Assembly: GCA_963851105.1 (NCBI GenBank)
Contig: CAWKNP010000001.1
Coordinates: 42,769 to 106,768, forward strand
Length of the DNA: 64,000 bases
Direction of reading: 5' to 3'
Origin: DATARN01 sp963851105
GTDB taxonomy: Bacteria; Actinomycetota; Acidimicrobiia; Acidimicrobiales; Palsa-688
The notes below the pieces were generated by a model that had not been told where the DNA came from, did not search any database, and saw nothing but the letters and a program-made list of their open reading frames with translations. Both the position numbers and the translations under genes were made by a program. Below, piece by piece: positions 19,101 to 26,998 of this stretch (within the stretch, counting starts at the first letter, position 1; every line of letters starts with the position of its first letter).

Positions 19101-21670
19101 TGAGCTTCCACGGTGTGGTGCTGTACGCCGCCTCCCGTTACCGCGAGTCGATCGAGCAGTGCCAGGAGGCGGTGCGCCTCCTCGACCAGACGGGCGACCG
19201 CTGGGAGGCCAACACCGCCACCTGGCACATTGCCTTTGCCCACTACCGGCTGGGCGAGCTCGCCCAGGCGGTCGAAATCGTCCGGGCCCTACACGCCTCG
19301 GCGGTCGACATTGGCGACACCACCGCGGCGGGCATCTCGCTCAGCGGCTGGTCGCGCGCCTCGGCCGGCCAGGTCCCGGCCGACCTGGTGCGAGTGCAGC
19401 TGGAACAGCAGCAGGACGACGCCCACACCGCGGCCGAGGTCCACGTGGCCGAGGGGGTGCGCCTGCTCGCCTCGGGCGACTGGGCCGGCGCGGTCTGCGC
19501 CCTGGAGGAGGCGGCGCGGATCGTGCAGCGCGCCGGGTTGCGCCAGGAGTACGTGGCCCCGGTGCACTCGTGGTTGGCGACTGCGTTGCGCAGCCACGCG
19601 GAGGGGCTGTCCCTGTACGAGGCGCGCCGCCGTCAGGCCATCTTGAAGCGGGCGGCGCGAGAGGCGCGGCGGGGCTGGCGGGTGGCGCGCTTCTACCGCA
19701 ACAACGCGCCCCACGCCCTCCGGGAGCGGGGACTGCTGCTCGGGCTCAAGGGCAAGCACCTGCAGGCCCGCCGGCTGCTGGCCCGCAGCCTCGCCATCGC
19801 CGAGCGCCAGGACGCCCGCTACGAGCACGCCCTGACGCGCCTGGCGTGGGGTCGCATGGGGCTGCGACTCGGTCCTGCCGACCCGATCGAGGTGCAGGCC
19901 ACGGCCGAGGCCGACATCGCCGCCATGCTGCCGCCCACGGCATCGTCGGCGGTGGGGAGTCGCCTGGCCGTCACCAGCTTGTCGCTCGCCGACCGTTTTG
20001 CCATGTTGCTCGCCGTCGGCCGGCGTATCGCTTCGGCCTCGTCGCCTCAGGAGGTTTTTGCCGCCGTGCGCGACGCCGCGGTCACGCTGCTCAGAGGAGA
20101 GAAGTGCCACATTCTCGATATCGGGGAATCGACCGTCGGGTCGGCCGTCACCGCGTCCGGCCACGATGTCGACCGGCTGAGCCGCAGCCTCATTGCCCAG
20201 GCTTTGGCGGCGGGGCGGCCGGTGATCCTCGTCGACGATCCCGAGGGTGACTCGGCCGACAGCATCGTGCTGTCAGGGATGCGTTCCGCCCTGTGTGCCC
20301 CCATCTCCTGCGAAGGAGTGCCTGTCGCCTGCCTGTACGTCACCCACAGCCATGTCGGCGGCCTCTTCGGTGACGACGAGATCCAGCTGACGGAATTCAT
20401 CGCCACGCTCGCTGGCGCCGCGCTCGAGCACGTGGCCGGAACCGAGGCCCGTTTCCGGTCGCTGGCGCAGAACTCGAGTGACGTCATCACCATCATCGAC
20501 CGCAACGCCACAGTCGTCTACCAGAGCTCGGCGGTGACCAGGGTTTTCGGCTTCGGTCCGACGGAGATGGTCGGGCGACCGCTGGCCGAGTGGCTGCACC
20601 CCGAGGACGTGGCCGATCTCCTCGCCACCGTCGCCATGGTCATGCAATCAGGGCAAGTGTCGTTGCTGGTGGAATGCCGGTTGCGCCACTGCGACGGCGG
20701 TTGGCGCGATGTCGAGACCGCGCTCAACAGCCTGGTCGACGACCCGAGCGTGAACGGCGTGGTGCTCAACAGCCGGGACATCACCGAGCGCAAGCGGGCC
20801 GAGCGGGAGTTGCGGGAAACCCTCGAACGTGAGCATGGGATGCGCGAACGCCTCCAGGAATTGGATCGCGTCAAGACCGATTTCTTATCCTCGGTCTCCC
20901 ATGAACTGCGCACGCCGCTGACCAGCATCCTCGGTTACGTGGAAATTCTCGGCGATGGCTGCGGAGGGTCGCTGGCGGCCGAGCAGACCCGCGTTCTCGG
21001 CATCGTCGAGCGCAACGCCCAGCGCCTGCTCATCCTCATCGAGGAACTGTTGATCATGTCGAAGGTCGAATCGGGCAGCTTCACCCTTTCGGTCGGCCCG
21101 GTCGCGATCGCGGAACTGGTGGAGGGCGCCTACCAGGCCGTCCTTCCCGATCTGAAGGTCCGCGACCTCGAGATCACGATCGATGTCGCCGCCGACGCGG
21201 AGCTCGTCCAGGGCGATGCCGGCCAGCTCGACCGGGTCATGATCAACCTTTTGACCAACGCCATCAAGTTCACGCCCGACGGCGGGCGCGTCTCGGTCGC
21301 GGCTCGCCGCCAGGGCGACGACATTGCCCTTCGCGTCCTCGACTCGGGTATCGGTATCCCGGTCGAGGACCAGGACCGCATTTTCGAGCGTTTCTTCCGG
21401 TCGTCGTCGACCCAGCACCTGGCGGTACGCGGTACCGGGCTCGGGCTGTCGATCACCAAGGCGATCATCGAGGAGCATGGCGGCTCCATCGCAGTGTCGT
21501 CGCGACCGGGCGCCGGGACCGAGGTCACCGTCGTCCTTCCCATCGACCCCACCTTCTCCGCCCCGCTGGCACGGGTTGTTGAAACCGGCAGGCCGATGTG
21601 GCCGGCCGCGGCGGTCGGGGAGGCGTCGGCGCCTCGGCCCGGCGGCGAGCTGCGCGAGGCCGTCACGTGA
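16196..21670 (+). CDS. Ser/Thr kinase-ATPase-TPR-GAF-PAS-histidine kinase fusion
   Basis: The 1824-residue protein combines an N-terminal Ser/Thr kinase-like domain (about 25-300; K62, D154 in HGDVKPAN, D175 in DFG), an AAA16-type ATPase (about 322-600, Walker A SGGGKTR near 355), a long helical TPR-like part, a GAF domain (about 1265-1415), PAS (about 1420-1535), HisKA with H1569 in SVSHELRTP and a HATPase (DSGIGIP, GTGLGLSI). All key catalytic residues are present. This is the architecture of multi-sensor hybrid kinases in bacteria. GTG 16196 abuts the upstream receiver stop; ATG 16217 is an alternative. It probably phosphorylates the flanking receivers. Confidence 0.92.
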   Translation: MGPRGPEMTEGIAPEAPSDVSLQVGATVAHGRFRCDRVVKSGLGIQTCIGTDLSDGSLVVIKRAASADVADGMRHRLEHEADVLRRIGAASLQPQLLVAREGAAFSLIQPYVPGITLEDRLRRGPLALVSALRVGVDLLSALQQAHDHQVLHGDVKPANVIVDEGDPLARAVLIDFGFARSSTLDASLGHERVGTARYLAPEAAGLLASSVDERSDLYSVGVLLFECLAGRPPFDGTDIGKVLQQHLSTPAPQLRELGVEVPRVLDALVQRLLRKDPAERYQSAQAALVDLSAIAEAVARGIAEPSVVIGLHDRRQVLTEPAFVGRVAELSVLGGFIRGAAAGRGGLVLLEAESGGGKTRLLDELAQQSQHEAWILRGQGLDQAAQRPFQLLEGVVQGIVAACRDHPEIVPRLRDQVGDRADAVAAALPELAEVLGRGHSANLGPEAYGETRTINALSALLDALGSLGSMGRTPVVLLDDCQWADSSTLRLLAHWQRGVRERGSLGVVIAAFRSEEVAAGHPLRAVEPIATVALAAFGDSDIRSVAESMAGRLPDEALHTIASLSEGSPFMASAVLRGLVEIGALVDTASGWQVDRERLADVQTSRRAALFLLRRLELLAPATLDLLSVGAVLGKEFDLRLAIELCGQDDVVAAAALAEASRRHIVWVDEPAGRARLLHDKLREALLSRLDSEYRRTLHLRAAQEIEASDPDRVFELAYHFDAAGDGPRALPYALRAAELARGQYSLEVAATHYRMAARAVASASDAAAAAVVAEALGDVLTLQGSYDEATTQLELALALAGTDVERASLKGRLGDVAFKRGDQRSARAHLEGAIEQLDRRLPRRGVGLVVALLVEVIVQAAHTLVPRLLVGRRPREGADREFLAIRLYSRLAYVYWFSAGKVPCAWAHLREMNLAERYPPTAELAQAYSEHAPVMTMAPWFSRGITYAKRSLDIRRDLGDLWGQGQSLSFHGVVLYAASRYRESIEQCQEAVRLLDQTGDRWEANTATWHIAFAHYRLGELAQAVEIVRALHASAVDIGDTTAAGISLSGWSRASAGQVPADLVRVQLEQQQDDAHTAAEVHVAEGVRLLASGDWAGAVCALEEAARIVQRAGLRQEYVAPVHSWLATALRSHAEGLSLYEARRRQAILKRAAREARRGWRVARFYRNNAPHALRERGLLLGLKGKHLQARRLLARSLAIAERQDARYEHALTRLAWGRMGLRLGPADPIEVQATAEADIAAMLPPTASSAVGSRLAVTSLSLADRFAMLLAVGRRIASASSPQEVFAAVRDAAVTLLRGEKCHILDIGESTVGSAVTASGHDVDRLSRSLIAQALAAGRPVILVDDPEGDSADSIVLSGMRSALCAPISCEGVPVACLYVTHSHVGGLFGDDEIQLTEFIATLAGAALEHVAGTEARFRSLAQNSSDVITIIDRNATVVYQSSAVTRVFGFGPTEMVGRPLAEWLHPEDVADLLATVAMVMQSGQVSLLVECRLRHCDGGWRDVETALNSLVDDPSVNGVVLNSRDITERKRAERELRETLEREHGMRERLQELDRVKTDFLSSVSHELRTPLTSILGYVEILGDGCGGSLAAEQTRVLGIVERNAQRLLILIEELLIMSKVESGSFTLSVGPVAIAELVEGAYQAVLPDLKVRDLEITIDVAADAELVQGDAGQLDRVMINLLTNAIKFTPDGGRVSVAARRQGDDIALRVLDSGIGIPVEDQDRIFERFFRSSSTQHLAVRGTGLGLSITKAIIEEHGGSIAVSSRPGAGTEVTVVLPIDPTFSAPLARVVETGRPMWPAAAVGEASAPRPGGELREAVT

Positions 21671-22515
21671 GCGTGCCGGCGCCGGCGCCGGCGCCTCGGC
21701 CGCGCCGGCGGGCCCGGGTGGGGGCGGTGTGGCTGGTGGCGGCGCCCTTGGCCGGGGCCACCGCGGCCGGTGCCGCCGCCTTGCGGCGCGTCCAACGTCG
21801 GGCCAGCAGCCGGCGCTTCGACCTGGAATTGGACGCGGCAACCTACGAGGTCCGCAGTCGACTCCGCCTGGCCGCGGCCCGAAGCCGGCGCCATGACCTG
21901 GTCAATGCCTTCACGGCCATTGAGGGGGCATCCACCATCCTGTCGCGTGAGACCATACGGCCCGCCGATCGAACGACCTTGACCGAGGTGTTGGAATCGG
22001 GCCTGACCCGGGTGCGGGCGTTGCTGGCCAGCGAAGTGGCTCCCGATCGTGTCGACATCTCCTTGGCCGAGGTGGCGGCGGCCGCAGGCGCGGTCGCGCC
22101 AGGGGCGACGGTGGCAACCCTGGCGCCGCACGAGCCGGGTGGTGGTCACACGATCGACGTCCAGGTGGCCCCCGATTTGATCGCCACCGGTTCGCGCAGC
22201 GAAACAGAGGAGGCCGTCCGCCAAATGCTGGCCTACAGCCGGGGACGCTGCTCGCAAGGGGAACCCTCCATCCGGGGACAGCGAGTTGGCGACCGCGCCG
22301 TGCTGTGGGTGGAGGATCGGGGCCCCGACATGACGCCTCGGCAACGCCAGGCCATCCTTGACCCCGATCGGCGGACGCCGGGGCGCAACGGAGGTGTCAC
22401 GCCGCTGCACATCGCCATCCGCCTGACGCACGAGCAGGGGGGCGAAGTTCGCATCGAGGCGAGGCCCGGCGGAGGCGCAGCGTTCGGCGTAAGCCTGCCG
22501 GTAGCTCGTGGCTGA
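21667..22515 (+). CDS. Membrane-anchored histidine-kinase-like protein
   Basis: The 282-residue protein has one membrane helix (about residues 18-40), a dimerisation-type helix with RHDLVNAFTAIEGA (H76) and a reduced HATPase domain with WVEDRGPDMTP and a weak G2 region (GRNGGVTPLHIAI). The HDLxN type of H-box fits a kinase or a phosphotransfer partner; the degenerate ATP site makes catalysis uncertain. The GTG start overlaps the preceding stop by four bases and its end overlaps the next gene by eight. Confidence 0.75.
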   Translation: MSVPAPAPAPRPRRRARVGAVWLVAAPLAGATAAGAAALRRVQRRASSRRFDLELDAATYEVRSRLRLAAARSRRHDLVNAFTAIEGASTILSRETIRPADRTTLTEVLESGLTRVRALLASEVAPDRVDISLAEVAAAAGAVAPGATVATLAPHEPGGGHTIDVQVAPDLIATGSRSETEEAVRQMLAYSRGRCSQGEPSIRGQRVGDRAVLWVEDRGPDMTPRQRQAILDPDRRTPGRNGGVTPLHIAIRLTHEQGGEVRIEARPGGGAAFGVSLPVARG

Positions 22516-23179
22516 GGCGGTACCGGACCACCTCCTCATCGTCGAGGACCACCTTCTGCTGGCCACCGCCTTGGCCATGGCGTTGCGCCAGCTCGGGTTG
22601 GCGGTCGAGACGGCGGCGGGGCCGACGGCCGAGACGATTCTCGAGCGCGTCCGCCAGCTGGCGCCGGTGCTCGTTCTGCTCGACCTCGAGCTGGGACCAC
22701 CGCTGGGTTCCGGTCTCGACCTCATCGCCCCGCTGATCGGCGCCGGAGGCCAGGTCGTGATGATGACCGGCGTCATCGACCACCTCCGGCTGGCCGCCTG
22801 TGTCGAAGCGGGCGCCATCGGCATCGTGAACAAAGCGGCCGGCTTCGCCGACCTGGTCGATGCCATCCGCCGGGTGGCGGCGGGCGAGGAGCTCCTCACC
22901 AACGGCCAGCGCCAGGTACTGCTCGACGAGCTGGGCACCCAGCGCCGGGCGGACCGGATCCGCCTGGCGCCTTTTGCCACCCTCAGCCCCCGGGAGAAAG
23001 CCGTCCTGACCTCGCTGTTGGCGGGGGACTCAGCCGAGACGATCGCCCAGCGGAGCTACGTCTCGCTCGCCACCATTCGCAGCCAAATCCGCTCGATCCT
23101 CCTGAAGCTGGGCGTGAAATCGCAACTTGCGGCGGTGGCTCAGGCCCGCCGGGCCAACTGGTCCCTCCCCCCCGAATAG
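22508..23179 (+). CDS. NarL/LuxR-type response regulator
   Basis: This 223-residue regulator has a receiver domain (IVEDHLLLA, phospho-Asp in VLLDLELG near residue 58) and a C-terminal LuxR-type helix-turn-helix (LSPREKAVLTSLLAGDSAETI, then TIRSQIRSILLKLGV). Two features are unusual: the receiver's usual Lys lies in IVNKAAG, and the recognition helix reads ATIRSQI. It is the last gene of the signalling operon and most likely its transcriptional output. Confidence 0.88.
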   Translation: MAEAVPDHLLIVEDHLLLATALAMALRQLGLAVETAAGPTAETILERVRQLAPVLVLLDLELGPPLGSGLDLIAPLIGAGGQVVMMTGVIDHLRLAACVEAGAIGIVNKAAGFADLVDAIRRVAAGEELLTNGQRQVLLDELGTQRRADRIRLAPFATLSPREKAVLTSLLAGDSAETIAQRSYVSLATIRSQIRSILLKLGVKSQLAAVAQARRANWSLPPE

Positions 23180-23193
23180 ATCGGCACCGCTCG

Positions 23194-23678
23194 CTATGAG
23201 CAGGTGACGACGGTGAGGACGCCCAACCCGAACTCGTCACATGGGCGGTAAATGCCCCCACGACGGTCGGTGTGACCCAATTGGTGGACTTGGTGGCGTG
23301 GATCCGATAGGTCACCGGCGCCAATACGAGTGTGGCACTACCGAAACTGTTGTCATTGATCGTGAGGGTCGGACGAGAGACGGTCACCGCCGGGACAAAA
23401 CCGGCACCATTTATGTTGTGCTCGATCACGTAGGTGTCGACCAGGGACGAGCCGTGCGAGTTCACCGTGCTGTTGTCCCCGTCGGCCCAAGTCAGATGGA
23501 CCGCGAGGCCAACAGCACTACAACCGAAGGCCGTTACCGGGGCCATGGTGTGAGCAGTAAAGGAATTGGTCTCGGAACCGGTGGCGCCGTAGTGGGCCCA
23601 CGCCCACGAGGGCATTAGGGTGCTCGCCACCACGATGGCTGCGGTCACCAGAAATCCGGCCGTCCGGAAGCGCATCAC
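23194..23678 (-). pseudogene. Secreted TasA-island protein with a frameshift near its end
   Basis: The product starts MRFRTAGFLVTAAIVV, has a signal peptide ending near SWAWAH, and shares the SETNSFTA motif with its TasA-like neighbours. The literal frame runs on to 22983 and would overlap the opposite gene by about 200 bases. Adding one base to the run of five Cs at 23255-23259 shifts to a frame reading YRPCDEFGLGVLTVVTCS and stopping at 23194, just short of the convergent gene. This corrected form has about 160 residues. Start: GTG 23678 or ATG 23675. Function unknown; probably a surface protein. Confidence 0.65.
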
Positions 23679-24359
23679 CTAGCTCCAGGCGAAGCTTCCG
23701 GCGATCGCACACACTGCGCCTGCCGTCGGAGTCCCGCCGCCGGCGACACAGTTGATGGTGTTGTTCTTGGATTGGACCGCGTGGGCCGTGAGGACGACGA
23801 CGGCGCTGCCGCCCTGGTAGGTATTCGGCTGACCGGACGGCATGGTGAGAACAGTGGTGAAGGTAACGCTGCCCGTGGTGAACGCGGTTGCCGAAACGAG
23901 GTAGTTGAGGACCTGATAGCAGACGTTATAGGTGGTGTAGTTGGCGCCGTCGGGGCCTGTCCCACAAGCGAGAGTGTTGCCTGTCGTCGGCAGGGGGGTG
24001 TAGCTCACCGACGGGCTGTTTAACGTGATCGTGGCGGTGTTCCCGGTGTCGCTCGGATTGTAGAGGGGCAATGTGGTGCCGTTCTTCGTGGCGATGTAGA
24101 CGTCTATCGCCATATATCCCGGCAATGTCCCCCCATACGTCGTGACCAGGGTGCAGGTCGCGGCGTCCCCGGGGGCCATGGCGGTGGTCGAGCAGGCGGA
24201 AGCGACGTTGTTGGTCAACGTCACAGTGCCGGCCGAGAAGGAGTTGGTCTCACCCGTCGGCTTGTTGCTGTAAAGGGCCAGGGTGACGCCGACGCTCATG
24301 GATGCCACTGCGGCCAGTGTGGCCAGCGCCAGGGCAATCTGAATGCGTTTTCTCTTCAT
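23679..24359 (-). CDS. TasA-like secreted protein
   Basis: The 226-residue protein starts MKRKRIQIALALATLAAVAS and continues with the SipW-type cleavage region LALYSNKPTGETNSFSAG. The rest is Thr/Val/Asn-rich beta-strand sequence with a TAHAVQSKNN segment shared with the two paralogues upstream, ending FAWS. TasA-type proteins form extracellular fibres and are matured by a dedicated signal peptidase, here the sipW-like gene of the same run. ATG 24359 is preceded by AAGGAAG. An in-frame ATG at 24491 would add another hydrophobic segment. Confidence 0.78.
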   Translation of the reverse strand: MKRKRIQIALALATLAAVASMSVGVTLALYSNKPTGETNSFSAGTVTLTNNVASACSTTAMAPGDAATCTLVTTYGGTLPGYMAIDVYIATKNGTTLPLYNPSDTGNTATITLNSPSVSYTPLPTTGNTLACGTGPDGANYTTYNVCYQVLNYLVSATAFTTGSVTFTTVLTMPSGQPNTYQGGSAVVVLTAHAVQSKNNTINCVAGGGTPTAGAVCAIAGSFAWS

Positions 24360-24535
24360 GGGGTTCTTCCTTTTGGTGGCGCCAGGCACGGCGGTGGTCG
24401 TGAATGACTTGACAATGTGGGCGGCGACGGCGGCCAGACACGCGAGTACGGCCAGAACTGCGATGACTGCATCCAGCCTCTTTTTTCCCATTTGGGCGTC
24501 GCTTCTTTCGATCGGTGGGCAGCGTTGGGATGCCG

Positions 24536-25249
24536 CTAGCTCCAGTTGAACGTCGAGCTGCAGACGTTGCCGGCGGCGCAGCCGGCGGGGAGGGCGTTGT
24601 TGTCCGACTGCACTGCATGGATGACGAGCACGATCGTGGTGCTCGCCGAGTTGTAGGCGTTGGTGGCGGCGGTCGGCAGCTTGTAGTTGACCGTGATCGT
24701 GTTCGATCCACCGTTGGTGGTGGGGGTACGGCTGAGCAGGAGATCGGTGACCGACGACGTCGCGCTGAGCGTCACCGCAGCTCCCGCTTGATTTTGATAG
24801 GTGGTGCTGTTCATGAACGTCGTGCCGCCGCCAGTGACGAGCACTTGAAGCCCCGTCGCCGTCCCGTCGAACAGCCCGGGGGCGGCGCTCGGAGTGGCGC
24901 CCCCGTACGGTGCCACCGGGGTACCGGCGACGCCGGTGATGGTCAGGTCAAGGCCGAGGAAGGCGGGAATGTTTCCCGCATAGGTGACCTGATAGGTGCA
25001 GGTCGCCCCGCTGCCGGCCGGGGTCCACCCCGTCGAGGCGTCTCCGGGCGACATCGGGCTGATCGTGCAGGTCACCGAGACCGGCGTGCCGAGGGACACC
25101 ACGCCGGCGGTGAAGGTGTTGCTGCCGCTGGCGTGGCCGGCGCTGCTGAACAGGCCGAGCGTCACGCCCGCGACGAAGGTGGCGCCGGCGCCCAGGGTGG
25201 CGAGGACGGCGGCGACGGTGGCGGCTCGTTTCGCTCTCGAGATTGTCAT
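24536..25249 (-). CDS. TasA-like secreted protein (paralogue 2)
   Basis: This 237-residue protein has a signal segment at 8-30 and the SipW-type motif TLGLFSSAGHASGSNTFTAG. It has CTISPMSPGD, LFDGTATGLQ and a VIHAVQSDNNALP stretch, all shared with the gene upstream, and ends FNWS. It is clearly a duplicate of the 25359-26087 product with moderate divergence. It is likely exported by Sec and cut by the SipW-like peptidase. Structural or biofilm function is inference from the TasA resemblance. Confidence 0.8.
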   Translation of the reverse strand: MTISRAKRAATVAAVLATLGAGATFVAGVTLGLFSSAGHASGSNTFTAGVVSLGTPVSVTCTISPMSPGDASTGWTPAGSGATCTYQVTYAGNIPAFLGLDLTITGVAGTPVAPYGGATPSAAPGLFDGTATGLQVLVTGGGTTFMNSTTYQNQAGAAVTLSATSSVTDLLLSRTPTTNGGSNTITVNYKLPTAATNAYNSASTTIVLVIHAVQSDNNALPAGCAAGNVCSSTFNWS

Positions 25250-25285
25250 GGCATCGCTCCCCTCGTTCGTCGCATCCGGTGGCCG

Positions 25286-25323
25286 CGAGAAAGGGGGGCG
25301 GGAGTCCCCGTCCCCCTTTCTCG
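25286..25323 (-). terminator. Hairpin between the TasA-like paralogues
   Basis: A 12-base stem (25286-25297 paired with 25312-25323) encloses a loop that can pair further (CGGG with CCCG). It lies about 35 bases after the stop of the upstream paralogue and 37 bases before the next start. There is no U-tract on the minus strand, so it may be a stability element or a partial terminator that makes the first fibre gene more abundant. Confidence 0.6.
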
Positions 25324-25358
25324 TGCGTTCAACTGCCTGTGGTGATTGGAGTGAGTGA

Positions 25359-26087
25359 TTAGCTCCAGTTCATCCCGGCGGCGCACACGTTGCCGGCCGC
25401 TAGGCAGGTGTTCGGGATGGCGTTGTTGTCAGCCTGCACCGCGTGGATCCTCAGCACCAGGGTCGAGGTAGCCAGGTTGTAGCCGTTGCCGGCCGTCGTC
25501 GGCAGGGTGTAGTTCACCGTCAGGTGCTTGGTGGCGCCGTTCGCTACCGGCGTCGCCGTGACCAGGAGATCGGCGATGGAAGCTGCGCCAAGGGTCGGAG
25601 TCAGGTTCGTCGCAGCTCCGGTTTGGTCCTTGAAGGTGGTGCCGCTCATGTAGTTCACGGTGCCGTCGCCGATGGTGAACTGCAGCCCGGTGGCGGTGCC
25701 GTCGTACAGGCCCTGCTTGGCCGCCGGTGCCGTCGTCTGCGTGTACGGAACCTCGATCGGTGTGCCCGGAGCGCCGGTGATGGCGAGGTCCAGGGCGAGG
25801 TAGGCGTTCACGTTGCCGGTGTACTGGACGTCGTACTTGCACACCACGTTCCCGGACTTGGCCTCGGTGTCACCCGGCGACATCGGACCGATTGCACAGG
25901 TGACCTGCGACCCGCCCGAGTCAAGTCCGACGACCACGTGACCGGCGGTAAAGGTGTTGCCGCCGCTGGCGACACCGGCGCTGCTGAAGAAGCCGAACGT
26001 GGCGCCGGCCAAGAGGGCTGCGGCCGCACCAACGGTGGTGACGGCGCCTCCGACGAGCAGGAGTCGCTTCCTACTGAAAACCTTCAT
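25359..26087 (-). CDS. TasA-like secreted protein (paralogue 1)
   Basis: The 242-residue protein has a signal peptide (residues 8-30), the SipW-type sequence FGFFSSAGVASGGNTFTAG, then CAIGPMSPGD, YDGTATGLQF, TVNYTLP and RIHAVQADNNAIP, and ends MNWS. The paired cysteines in the N-terminal and C-terminal parts could form a disulphide. It is the first secreted gene after the signal peptidase gene on the minus strand. Assignment to the TasA/camelysin-like group rests on the signal motif and beta-rich body. Confidence 0.8.
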   Translation of the reverse strand: MKVFSRKRLLLVGGAVTTVGAAAALLAGATFGFFSSAGVASGGNTFTAGHVVVGLDSGGSQVTCAIGPMSPGDTEAKSGNVVCKYDVQYTGNVNAYLALDLAITGAPGTPIEVPYTQTTAPAAKQGLYDGTATGLQFTIGDGTVNYMSGTTFKDQTGAATNLTPTLGAASIADLLVTATPVANGATKHLTVNYTLPTTAGNGYNLATSTLVLRIHAVQADNNAIPNTCLAAGNVCAAGMNWS

Positions 26088-26169
26088 TGGGTGTTCCTTT
26101 CTGATTGGGGTGGAACGAGCTGTCTTGATGGGGTGGATACGATGGCCGGCCTGCCGGTTGAGCCGAGCG

Positions 26170-26886
26170 TCAAGGGCGTGACTTTTCCTCCTCGGTGCCG
26201 GGGCCTTCCTCCCGGGCCCACTTCCACAGCGGCTCGGAGAGGAGCCAGAGGAGGGGGGAGGCGATGAGCAGGCCGATCACCAGCGGGCGGTGAAGGGCGT
26301 TGAGGATGAAGCCGCCGGCGGGGATCTTCGACTGGTAGAGGCCGACGACATTGGTCGAGGGGCTGACTGGCCCATCGCGGGAGTCGTTGGCATCGCCTTT
26401 GGTCACGTAGCCGACGCCTCCCCCGGGCAGGGGCACCACGTCGGCGATGCGGTGCGTGAAGATCGTGCTGGAGTGGGGGGCCGCCCGGAAGCTGATGATC
26501 TGGCCCTTGTGCAGGCTGGCGGCCTGGGCGGCGGTGAGTTTGTTGTCAACCACGAGGTCGCCGGTGTTGATGACCGGGGCCATGGACCCCGAAAGAACCG
26601 ACATCACGGGGTGACCGGCGATCCCGAGCTGGCCATTGGGCGAGAAGTGGGTGCTGACCGCCACGACGATGACCAGTACCGCGACCACCGCCAGGATCAC
26701 GCCGGCCACTGTCGAGATGATCCCCTTGATGATCCGCCAGGGTCCTCTTCGCCCGGCGACGGTGTCAGCGCTTGCGTCCGGCGCGACCGCCGCGACGGGC
26801 AATATCTCCTCCGGTGGGCGACTCGGCGGTCCGAAACTCACGAAGTCGTCGGTCGTTGTGGCCGGCCGGGAGTGAAGCAGTTGCAC
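26170..26886 (-). CDS. sipW: SipW-type signal peptidase I
   Basis: This 238-residue membrane protein has a hydrophobic helix at about residues 55-78, then VLSGSMAPVINTGDLVV with the nucleophile serine, and FTHRIADVV where histidine stands in place of the lysine of classical signal peptidase I. The GDANDSRDG box follows, and a second membrane segment lies near the C-terminus. A Ser-His arrangement is the mark of the ER/archaeal/SipW type, which matures TasA-like precursors. The GTG start gives an unusually long cytoplasmic N-terminus of about 50 residues. It lies upstream of its likely substrates. Confidence 0.88.
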   Translation of the reverse strand: MQLLHSRPATTTDDFVSFGPPSRPPEEILPVAAVAPDASADTVAGRRGPWRIIKGIISTVAGVILAVVAVLVIVVAVSTHFSPNGQLGIAGHPVMSVLSGSMAPVINTGDLVVDNKLTAAQAASLHKGQIISFRAAPHSSTIFTHRIADVVPLPGGGVGYVTKGDANDSRDGPVSPSTNVVGLYQSKIPAGGFILNALHRPLVIGLLIASPLLWLLSEPLWKWAREEGPGTEEEKSRP

Positions 26887-26998
26887 GAGCGAATCCGATC
26901 AATCGGCGGGTATCACCTGATCTCTCGGCATCGGGCGGGAACCACCAATCCTCAGGATTGATGAATCTTCCCGCGAAGCCCTGCGAGTGCCGCCTGAC

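Noticed and set aside
24360..24491. Longer form of the TasA-like protein starting at 24491
   Set aside because: It would put a second hydrophobic segment before a complete SipW-type signal and the better ribosome binding site is at ATG 24359.
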